Positions 21,318-26,863 of a DNA stretch of 26,863 nucleotides are shown in pieces (position 1 is the first letter of the stretch; each line of letters begins with the position of its first letter). The stretch spans positions 1 through 26,863 of the forward strand of contig JBKOWM010000010.1 of assembly GCA_046724395.1 (NCBI GenBank), written 5' to 3'. The translations under genes were made by a program, and so were the position numbers. The notes under the pieces are model-generated. The model was not told the DNA's origin. It searched no databases and saw only the letters and a program-made list of their open reading frames with translations. Source of the DNA: DATAEU01 sp046724395 (GTDB lineage: Bacteria; Actinomycetota; UBA4738; HRBIN12).

Positions 21318-22598
21318 TCAGCCCGGGTCGCCGGCACGGTATCGGCGAAACTCCGGCACCAGGACCGCAAGCAGCGCTGTGCCGGCGATACACAGCAAGC
21401 CTCCCGAGACGACGGACGCCGAGAGCGAGAACACGGATGCCACGACGCCCGCCTCGAGGTCGCCGAGACGTGGTCCCCCGGTCACGACGAGGATGTGGAT
21501 GCCGGACAGCCTTCCGCGCAGGGCGTCGGGAACCGACAGCTGCAGGATCGTGTTGCGGAACACGGCCGAGATGACGTCGGCGCCGCCGGCGAACGCCAGG
21601 AAGAACAGCGCCAGCCACAGATGGTCGCCCACCAGCCCGAACGCGGTAATGCCGAGGCCCCAGAGCCCGACGGACCACAGCACGGCCCGTCCCTGATACC
21701 GGACGCGCCGCACCCAACCGCTCGTCACGGCACCGACGAGCGCCCCGACGGCCGGCGCCGAGAACAGCAGGCCCGTCACCGTCGCGCCCGCGTGGAATCG
21801 CTCCGCCGCGAGGAACGGGAACAGTGCGCGCGGCATCCCGAAGACCATCGCGATGATGTCGACGACGAACGTCGAGCTCAGGACGCGCCGGCCGCGCAGA
21901 TACCCGAATCCCTCCCGAACCGCAGCCCACCCGGTCTTCGCGTCGGGCGCACGTTCGGGCGGGACCGGCCGGATGGCCAGCGCCGCCGCGAGCATCGCCG
22001 CGTAGGTCACGAGGTCCACGCCGTACGCCCACGCGAGCCCGGATCGCGCGATCACGATCCCGGCGAGGGCCGGACCGAAGAGCGCCGTCACCTGCCAGAC
22101 GATCTGGTTGAGCGCCGCCGCGGACGCGACGAGGTCTCGCCCGACCAGCCGCGGCGTCATGGCGTTGCGCGCCGGTCCGTCGATGGCCGACGTCGCGGAC
22201 AGCAGCGCGACGCCGGCGTAGATCGACGCGAGCGGCGGGTTGCCGGCCAGAGCGCCGGCGAGCAGGATCCCGGCGGCGACCATGTACGAGAACTGCGCGG
22301 CGATGAGCAGCCGCCGCCGGTCGATCAGGTCGAGTACCTGCCCGCCCACGAGCGTTCCGGCCGCCAGCGCCGCGAGGCCGACGAGCCCGATCGCGCCGAC
22401 CGCGAGCGTCGAGTCCGTCAGCCGCTCCACCTGGATGAACGTCGCGACGATCGTGAACTGGTGGCCCGTCTCGGACACCAGGAGCCCGGTCCAGAGCAGT
22501 CGGAAGTCTCGCGATCGCCGGAGCGGCGTGAGGTCGGCGGCCAGCGCCCTGACCGCGGATCGCGCGCGCCAGCGACGGCTCGTCGGGACGTCGGCCAT
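21318..22598 (-). CDS. MFS exporter of the EntS-like type
   Basis: A 426-aa major facilitator with about twelve membrane helices. The loop between helices 2 and 3 carries the MFS motif GGQVLDLIDRRRLL (the G...D..GRR type). FRLLWTGLLVSETGHQFTIV at the start and DGPARNAMTPRLVG are typical of the EntS/YbdA-like group, which exports siderophores and various drugs. Substrate is not predictable. GTG 22607 extends the frame by three residues, but it lies inside a TACCGT -10 at 22611-22606, so ATG 22598, 7 nt after that -10, is preferred. It is divergent from the SDR gene through a shared, very short promoter region. Confidence 0.9.
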   Translation of the reverse strand: MADVPTSRRWRARSAVRALAADLTPLRRSRDFRLLWTGLLVSETGHQFTIVATFIQVERLTDSTLAVGAIGLVGLAALAAGTLVGGQVLDLIDRRRLLIAAQFSYMVAAGILLAGALAGNPPLASIYAGVALLSATSAIDGPARNAMTPRLVGRDLVASAAALNQIVWQVTALFGPALAGIVIARSGLAWAYGVDLVTYAAMLAAALAIRPVPPERAPDAKTGWAAVREGFGYLRGRRVLSSTFVVDIIAMVFGMPRALFPFLAAERFHAGATVTGLLFSAPAVGALVGAVTSGWVRRVRYQGRAVLWSVGLWGLGITAFGLVGDHLWLALFFLAFAGGADVISAVFRNTILQLSVPDALRGRLSGIHILVVTGGPRLGDLEAGVVASVFSLSASVVSGGLLCIAGTALLAVLVPEFRRYRAGDPG

Positions 22599-22605
22599 GC
22601 GGCCC

Positions 22606-22626
22606 ACGGTAGCAACCGACTACGAT
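22606..22626. promoter_or_regulatory. Back-to-back promoters for the MFS and SDR genes
   Basis: The whole gap between the two starts is 37 bp. A minus-strand -10, TACCGT (22611-22606), stands 7 nt before the MFS ATG. A plus-strand -10, TACGAT (22621-22626), stands 9 nt before the SDR ATG. Each -35 region must lie over the other promoter or inside the other gene, so the two cannot easily be used at once. Confidence 0.5.
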
Positions 22627-22635
22627 GCCGCAGCC

Positions 22636-23406
22636 ATGACGGAGCGGGTCGTCCTCGTCACCGGTGCAGCCGGCGGCATTGGGCGGGCCGTCGCCGAGCG
22701 TTTCCTGTCGAAGGGCGACGCGGTGGCCCTCGCCGACGTCGACGACGAGCGGCTGATCAAGGCTGCTGCGGAGCTCGCGGGCGAGGGCCGCAGGGTGTCC
22801 ACCGTCGTGACGGACGTTCGGTTGGTGCCCGAATGTGAGCAAATGATCGCTTCGACCGTCGACGCGTACGCGCGCCTCGACGTCCTCGTCAACTGCGCCG
22901 GCGTCTGGGTGGAGGGCGCGAGCGAGCACATGACCGAGGAGCAGTGGGACCGCACCGTCGCCGTGAACATGAAGGGAACGTTCTTCGCGTGCCGCTACGC
23001 GATCCCGCACCTGGCGCGCACTGAAGGGTGCATCGTCAACCTCTCATCCGATGCGGGCGTCGTGGGAACCCCGGAGACGGCCATCTACTGCGCATCGAAG
23101 GGCGGCGTCTCGCTCATGACGAAGTCGCTCGCGATGGAGCTCGCGCCGCGAGGCGTCCGCGTGAACGCCGTCTGCCCGAACGACGTCGACACGCCGATGC
23201 TCGACGGCCAGGCGCGAGATTTCGGCGGCGACGACCCGCGCGGCTATCTCGACGCCCTTCTCGCCAAGTACCCGCAGGGCCCGCGCGCTCGGTTCATCCG
23301 TCCCGAGGAGGTCGCCGCGCTCGTCTTTTACCTCGCCTCGACGGATGCCGCGCCGATCACGGGGGCGTGCATCCCGATCGACTTCGGAAGCACGGCCGGC
23401 TACTGA
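22636..23406 (+). CDS. Short-chain dehydrogenase/reductase (SDR)
   Basis: A 256-aa classical SDR oxidoreductase. It has the NAD(P) motif TGAAGGIG (9-16), NCAG (86-89, the NNAG position), catalytic Ser138, Tyr151 and Lys155 (YCASK), and a C-terminal ITGACIPIDFG. ADVDD at 33-37 puts an Asp at the end of strand 2, favouring NAD+ over NADP+. The substrate is unknown; the family reduces or oxidises sugars, ketones and alcohols. The frame is open for 400 nt upstream as a shadow of the MFS gene; ATG 22636 gives the proper N-terminus and lies 9 nt after a -10. GTG of the next gene follows 3 nt after the stop. Confidence 0.93.
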   Translation: MTERVVLVTGAAGGIGRAVAERFLSKGDAVALADVDDERLIKAAAELAGEGRRVSTVVTDVRLVPECEQMIASTVDAYARLDVLVNCAGVWVEGASEHMTEEQWDRTVAVNMKGTFFACRYAIPHLARTEGCIVNLSSDAGVVGTPETAIYCASKGGVSLMTKSLAMELAPRGVRVNAVCPNDVDTPMLDGQARDFGGDDPRGYLDALLAKYPQGPRARFIRPEEVAALVFYLASTDAAPITGACIPIDFGSTAGY

Positions 23407-23409
23407 CCG

Positions 23410-23688
23410 GTGTGCTTGTTCGTCGCGCTCGGGCTGCTCACGCCGCGCTTCATCATGATCCTGCTCTGGCTGCTGCCGACCCACTACCTCAGCGAGGCGT
23501 ACGACACCTGGGTCTGGCCGCTCCTTGGCTTCTTCGTTCTCCCAACGACGACGATCGCGTACGCGATCGCGGCGCACCAGTTCGGTGGATTCCACGGGTG
23601 GGGCATCGCGATCACGATCCTCGGCATCGCGATCGACCTGGGCCTGCTCGGAACGGGACGCGGGATCTTTCGCCGCAATCGCGCGTGA
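23410..23688 (+). CDS. Small membrane protein, three helices
   Basis: A 92-aa hydrophobic protein with segments at about 3-24, 35-57 and 62-82 and a basic end (RRNRA). The stretch LLTPRFIMILLWLL is typical of a widespread family of small actinobacterial membrane proteins with no known function. The start is GTG, 3 nt after the SDR stop. Its stop overlaps the GNAT start (GTGA), so SDR, this protein and the acetyltransferase form a compact operon. Confidence 0.72.
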   Translation: MCLFVALGLLTPRFIMILLWLLPTHYLSEAYDTWVWPLLGFFVLPTTTIAYAIAAHQFGGFHGWGIAITILGIAIDLGLLGTGRGIFRRNRA

Positions 23689-24170
23689 GCGCGACGATCA
23701 GGCGTCTGGCGGCTGGCGATGCGCCGGGATGCGACGCGGTCATCGCGAGCCTGCCGTACCACTTCGGGAATCAGCAGGGAGTTCGGGACTGCGCGGATGC
23801 CGTGCGCACACAGGAGGGAACCGTCGCAACGATCGACGACGCTGTCGTCGGGTTCCTCACGTTTGTACAGCACTGGCCGGAAAGCGCCGAGATCACCTGG
23901 ATGGCGGTGCAGGACGGCCATCGCCGCCGGGGCATCGGACGCCAGCTGATCGAGCACGCCTTCGCGACGCTTCGAACGCGCGGGGCGCGGTTTGTCTTCG
24001 TGCTGACCCTCGGGCCCTCGGTCCCCGAGGACGTCGCCGACGGGTACGAGGGCACTCGACGCTTCTACCAAGCCGTGGGCTTCACGCCGTTGCGGGAGTT
24101 CGGACTTCGGTCGTGGCAGGACGAGGCCGCGCTGCTCCTCGCCTGCCACATCGGATCGGATGGTTCCTGA
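23685..24170 (+). CDS. GNAT-family N-acetyltransferase
   Basis: A 161-aa acetyltransferase of the GNAT fold. The acetyl-CoA loop is RRRGIG (80-85, the R/QxxGxG motif) after strand 4 ITWMAVQDGH. The C-terminal half contains FYQAVGFTPL, the usual motif before the last strands. It transfers an acetyl group from acetyl-CoA to an amine; substrate unknown. GTG 23685 overlaps the preceding stop by 3 nt (GTGA). It ends 9 nt before the stop of the converging gabT; no terminator is visible between them. Confidence 0.88.
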   Translation: MSATIRRLAAGDAPGCDAVIASLPYHFGNQQGVRDCADAVRTQEGTVATIDDAVVGFLTFVQHWPESAEITWMAVQDGHRRRGIGRQLIEHAFATLRTRGARFVFVLTLGPSVPEDVADGYEGTRRFYQAVGFTPLREFGLRSWQDEAALLLACHIGSDGS

Positions 24171-24179
24171 TGGTGGACG

Positions 24180-25526
24180 TCAGCCTGTAGCAGACCCGAT
24201 CGCCTGGTCGAGGACGTCGAGCGCCTCGTCGAGCAACATCTCGTCGATGGTGAGCGGAGGCAGCAGCCGGAGGACGTTTCCGTACGTCCCGGCAGTCAGC
24301 ACGATGACCCCGTTCTCGAGGCAGCCGCGCCCGATCGCCGCCATCGTTTCCGCGGTCGCCGGCTCCTTTGTCGCGCCATCCGTCACGAGCTCCATCGCCG
24401 TCATCATCCCGCGCCCGCGAACGTCGCCGATCGCGTCGTGTCGTTCCTGCATCGCGCGGAGGCGGCGCATGATCCGTTCGCCGGTCGCGCGCGACCGCTC
24501 GAGCAGCCCGTCGCGCTCCATCTGATCGAGCACCGCCAACGCCGCCGCGGCGGCGACGGGGTTCCCGCCGTACGTCCCGCCCAGTCCGCCTACATGGACC
24601 GCGTCCATCATCTCCGCGCGTCCGGTGATCGCCGAGATCGGCAGGCCGCCGCCGAGTGACTTGGCCGATGTCACGATGTCCGGGACGACGCCCTCGTCTT
24701 CGATGGCGAACCACCTGCCGGCCCGTCCCATCCCGCTCTGGATCTCGTCGGCGACGAAGACGATTCCGGTCTGCGCGCAGAAGTCGGCGAGTCCTTTGAG
24801 GAACCCCTCGGCCGGGACGATGAAGCCGCCCTCGCCCTGGATCGGCTCCACGACGATGGCTGCGATGTTCTCCTCACCGATGTGCTTGTGCATCTCGTCG
24901 AGCGCGTACGCCAGACACGAGGGGCCGCAGTCGTCGTACGAGGCACCCGTGGGGCAACGGTAGGGGTACGCGAACGGCAGCCGGTAGACCTCGGGCGCGA
25001 ACGGTCCGAAGCCCTGTTTGTACGGCATGACCTTGGCCGTCAGCGACATCGCCAGCAGCGTCCTGCCGTGGAAGGCGTGATCGAACACGACGATCGCCGA
25101 TCGTCCCGTGTGGTAGCGCGCGATCTTCACTGCGTTCTCGACGGCCTCGGCGCCGGAGTTGGCGAACATCGTCTTCTTCGGATGCTCGCCGGGCGCAAGC
25201 GCGTTCAGACGCTCGGCGAGCTCGATGTACGGCTCGTTCGCCGTGACGTGAAAGCACGTATGTGTGTCGAGCTCAAGCTGCCGCTGCGCGGCCGCGACGA
25301 CATCGGGGGACGTGTGCCCGACGTTCAGCACGGCGATCCCCGTCGCCAGGTCGATCAGCCGATTGCCGTCGACGTCCTCCACGATCGCGCCGGATGCGCG
25401 GGCGGTGACGATCGGGTGGATGTTGGCGACGCCCTTGGGCACCGCCCGGCCGCGCCGCTCGAACCAGCTGCGCGAGTTCGGTCCCGGAATCTCGGTGACG
25501 ACCTTCCGCTCCTGTGGGATGTCCAA
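24180..25526 (-). CDS. gabT: 4-aminobutyrate aminotransferase-like class III transaminase
   Basis: PLP enzyme of 448 aa, most like GabT, which moves the amino group of GABA to 2-oxoglutarate, giving succinate semialdehyde and glutamate. The PLP lysine is Lys289 (VTSAKSLGGGLP), the ring-binding Asp260 is in VADEIQSGMGR, the phosphate contact is NSGAEAVENA, and HAFHGRT holds the stacking aromatic region. VEPIQGEGG gives the Glu of omega-amino transaminases. The start is TTG 25526 with GGAGG 6-7 nt upstream; no ATG is near. A palindrome (25538-25555) abuts the ribosome site. It is divergent from a PucR-type regulator. PucR-type GabR activates gabTDP in Corynebacterium glutamicum, which fits. gabD is not in the window. 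Related omega-transaminases remain possible. Confidence 0.9.
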   Translation of the reverse strand: MDIPQERKVVTEIPGPNSRSWFERRGRAVPKGVANIHPIVTARASGAIVEDVDGNRLIDLATGIAVLNVGHTSPDVVAAAQRQLELDTHTCFHVTANEPYIELAERLNALAPGEHPKKTMFANSGAEAVENAVKIARYHTGRSAIVVFDHAFHGRTLLAMSLTAKVMPYKQGFGPFAPEVYRLPFAYPYRCPTGASYDDCGPSCLAYALDEMHKHIGEENIAAIVVEPIQGEGGFIVPAEGFLKGLADFCAQTGIVFVADEIQSGMGRAGRWFAIEDEGVVPDIVTSAKSLGGGLPISAITGRAEMMDAVHVGGLGGTYGGNPVAAAAALAVLDQMERDGLLERSRATGERIMRRLRAMQERHDAIGDVRGRGMMTAMELVTDGATKEPATAETMAAIGRGCLENGVIVLTAGTYGNVLRLLPPLTIDEMLLDEALDVLDQAIGSATG

Positions 25527-25537
25527 CGTCTGCCTCC

Positions 25538-25555
25538 GATCGGTCCGATCCGATC
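25538..25555 (-). promoter_or_regulatory. 18-bp palindrome next to the gabT ribosome site
   Basis: GATCGG (25538-25543) and CCGATC (25550-25555) are inverted repeats around 6 bp. On the gabT message this makes a 6-bp hairpin ending just before GGAGG, so it could limit translation. It may equally be a protein site. Confidence 0.4.
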
Positions 25556-25620
25556 GCTACGTTCTCCCCTGCCCCGAGCTCTGTCCAGGTCGCTAGCCAA
25601 CCAACCGCGGCGGCGCCATT

Positions 25621-25635
25621 TGTACGAGATGTCCA
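25621..25635. promoter_or_regulatory. Candidate operator A in the gabT-pucR gap
   Basis: TGTAC-GAGAT-GTCCA is an imperfect dyad of the form TGTAC-N5-GTACA with one mismatch. Its left end overlaps TACAAA on the minus strand (25624-25619), a possible gabT -10. It is matched by site B, 53 bp away centre to centre. Confidence 0.5.
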
Positions 25636-25673
25636 GTCGGCGCCCCCGCTGGGATCGCGTCTACGGGCGCGTT

Positions 25674-25688
25674 TGTCCACACCGTACA
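25674..25688. promoter_or_regulatory. Candidate operator B overlapping the pucR -10
   Basis: TGTCC-ACACC-GTACA is the mirror partner of site A, again one mismatch from TGTAC-N5-GTACA. It overlaps the TACAAT -10 of the regulator gene, a usual place for autorepression. Confidence 0.5.
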
Positions 25689-25690
25689 AT
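25685..25690 (+). promoter_or_regulatory. -10 element (TACAAT) for the PucR-family gene
   Basis: TACAAT ends 6 nt before ATG 25697. It is the best -10 in the window and predicts a leaderless message, although AGAGG lies in the 6-nt gap. Confidence 0.65.
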
Positions 25691-25696
25691 CAGAGG

Positions 25697-26863
25697 ATGA
25701 CGCTCAGCGTCGGCGACATGCTGGACGTCCCGGGGCTAGCCCTTCGGCTCGTCGCAGGCGACGCGAACGCCGCGCGCCCCATCCGGTGGGTGCACGCGAG
25801 CGAGCTCGAGGATCCAACCCCGTGGCTGAAAGGAGGGGAGCTGCTGCTCACCACGGGCGCCGGCGTCGGCAACACGCCCGCACGACAGCGTGCCTACGTT
25901 CAACGGCTGGCGAAGGCCGGCCTGGCGGGGCTTGGCTTCGGACTCGGCTTCTCGTATGAACGCATCCCGAGGGCGGTCATCGCAGCGGCCGAGCAGCTGG
26001 GCTTCCCCCTTTTCGAGGTGCCCTACCCCGTCCCGTTCATCGCCATCACGGAAGCGGTGTTCACCAGGCTCGTCGCCGAGCAGTACGACGTCCTGCAGCG
26101 GGCGGTGGACGCCGAGCAGACGCTCACCCGCGCGGCGATGGACGGCGAGGGGCCCGAGGGGATCGCAGCTTCGCTCGCGCGTGCCACCGGCGGCTGGGCG
26201 CTGTTGGTCGATCTGCACGGCGTGCCGATGGTCGCGACCTCGCCTGCCGCTCGTCAAAGGGTCGCCCGAATCTGGGAGGAGCTCCGGGTCTCGCGTCGAC
26301 AAGGAACCGGCTTCGGCCTCTCCCTCGCCGACCGGGGACACCACGTTTCCGTTCAGCCGGTCGGCGCGCAGGGTAGGGTCGAGGCCTTCCTCGCCGTCGG
26401 CAAGCTCGAGCCGCCGACGCAGTTCGATCGGATCGTCACCGCCCACGCTTTGTCGCTGTTCGCCATCGAGCTCGCCAAGTCTCGGGCGGTCGCCGAGGCG
26501 GAGCGCAGGCTCCGGGGCGATTTCTTCGACGCCCTGGCGGCCGGCTCGCTCCAACCCGGCGAGATGACTCGGGGACTGGCGCGCTACGGGTTCGCGCCCG
26601 ACGACGACCTCGTGGTCTTGGCGGTCGAGTGCGGCTCGTCGGGCAGCGACACAGCGGCCGACCGGGACAGGCGAGCGGGCGCGGACGCAGCCTCTCGCGA
26701 CGGCGGGACGCACCCCGATGAACGAGTTCAGGCGAACCTGCGTGCGGGCGCGAACCGGCGTCTGGGAGGGGAGGAGGACCTGACATACGCCGCAGACGAC
26801 GAGCTGTCCCGCTCGGGCGCCGCCTACCTCATCTCACGGCACGACGCGGGCGTCCACGCGCTC
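25697..26863 (+). CDS. PucR-family transcriptional regulator, N-terminal part
   Basis: The frame runs off the right edge; 389 residues are present. Residues 1-125 are a PucR N-terminal domain with its hallmark WVHASELEDPTPWLKGGELL (31-50) followed by LTTG. A GAF-like or CdaR/GGDEF-like central region follows (about 150-260). The C-terminal HTH_30 DNA-binding domain must lie beyond the window. Divergent orientation next to gabT suggests it controls GABA breakdown, like the PucR-type GabR of Corynebacterium glutamicum; its inducer would then be GABA or a product, which is inference. Start ATG 25697 fits the domain N-terminus and the -10 just before it. Residues about 325-352 (GSSGSDTAADRDRRAGADAA and on) are a hydrophilic, low-complexity insert. 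Confidence 0.88.
   Translation, partial: MTLSVGDMLDVPGLALRLVAGDANAARPIRWVHASELEDPTPWLKGGELLLTTGAGVGNTPARQRAYVQRLAKAGLAGLGFGLGFSYERIPRAVIAAAEQLGFPLFEVPYPVPFIAITEAVFTRLVAEQYDVLQRAVDAEQTLTRAAMDGEGPEGIAASLARATGGWALLVDLHGVPMVATSPAARQRVARIWEELRVSRRQGTGFGLSLADRGHHVSVQPVGAQGRVEAFLAVGKLEPPTQFDRIVTAHALSLFAIELAKSRAVAEAERRLRGDFFDALAAGSLQPGEMTRGLARYGFAPDDDLVVLAVECGSSGSDTAADRDRRAGADAASRDGGTHPDERVQANLRAGANRRLGGEEDLTYAADDELSRSGAAYLISRHDAGVHAL

Noticed and set aside
20551..23010. Minus-strand open frame of 819 codons
   Set aside because: It crosses the small membrane, HesB-like, DksA-like, MFS and SDR genes in the wrong frame and is very Arg-rich. No motif was recognised.
1..26863. Mobile element, phage, toxin-antitoxin or CRISPR
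   Set aside because: No transposase, integrase, repeat array or terminal inverted repeat was seen. Composition and codon habits look even throughout.

Overview
The window is high-GC, gene-dense DNA. GTG and TTG starts, 1-17 nt gene overlaps and TANNNT -10 hexamers placed directly before start codons are all common. With a SenX3/RegX3-like pair, a CGNR zinc-finger protein, a PucR-type regulator and a ppk/mutT1-like neighbourhood, this points to an actinobacterium (Actinomycetota), probably outside the well-studied genera. That placement is inference; no rRNA or tRNA gene is visible. I see no phage, insertion sequence, CRISPR array or plasmid gene, so this looks like ordinary chromosome.

Left edge (1-1707, minus strand): a probable three-gene operon of a 49-aa YHS metal-binding protein, a class III adenylate cyclase with a MerR-like N-terminus, and the start of a membrane protein resembling nucleotide translocases, cut by the window edge.

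Phosphate and polyphosphate block (1787-12964): a PhoR/SenX3-like kinase faces away from pstS-pstC-pstA-pstB-phoU-phoB(regX3-like). Then come ppk, a CYTH-CHAD protein, a Nudix hydrolase and a SixA-type phosphatase. Uptake, signalling, polyphosphate synthesis and nucleotide/polyphosphate hydrolysis thus lie in one run. Direct 11-bp repeats of the GTTCAC type, candidate Pho boxes, occur twice: between phoR and pstS, and just before ppk. The Nudix and SixA genes keep the order of the two domains of mycobacterial MutT1 but are separate genes with a 4-nt overlap.

Middle (13040-18741): a 47-aa zinc-ribbon protein; corA with a coupled receiver-like protein of unknown role; a secreted lysozyme-like protein with a structured 5' leader; ispH; and, convergent to ispH, an SLC41/MgtE-like transporter followed by a protein made of two PhoU-TrkA_C modules, probably its regulator.

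Right part (18927-26863): a CGNR regulator with an AlkA-like DNA glycosylase; opposite it a small membrane protein, an IscA/HesB-fold protein lacking the usual cysteines and a DksA/TraR zinc finger; a divergent MFS exporter and SDR dehydrogenase, the latter followed by a small membrane protein and a GNAT acetyltransferase; and a divergent pair of gabT (GABA transaminase) and a PucR-family regulator cut by the window edge. Two mirrored imperfect dyads 53 bp apart in the gabT-pucR gap are good operator candidates.

I found no clearly new defence or mobile system. The best leads are regulatory: the two Pho boxes, the gabT/pucR dyads, the leader RNA of the lysozyme-like gene, and the regular leaderless promoter layout.
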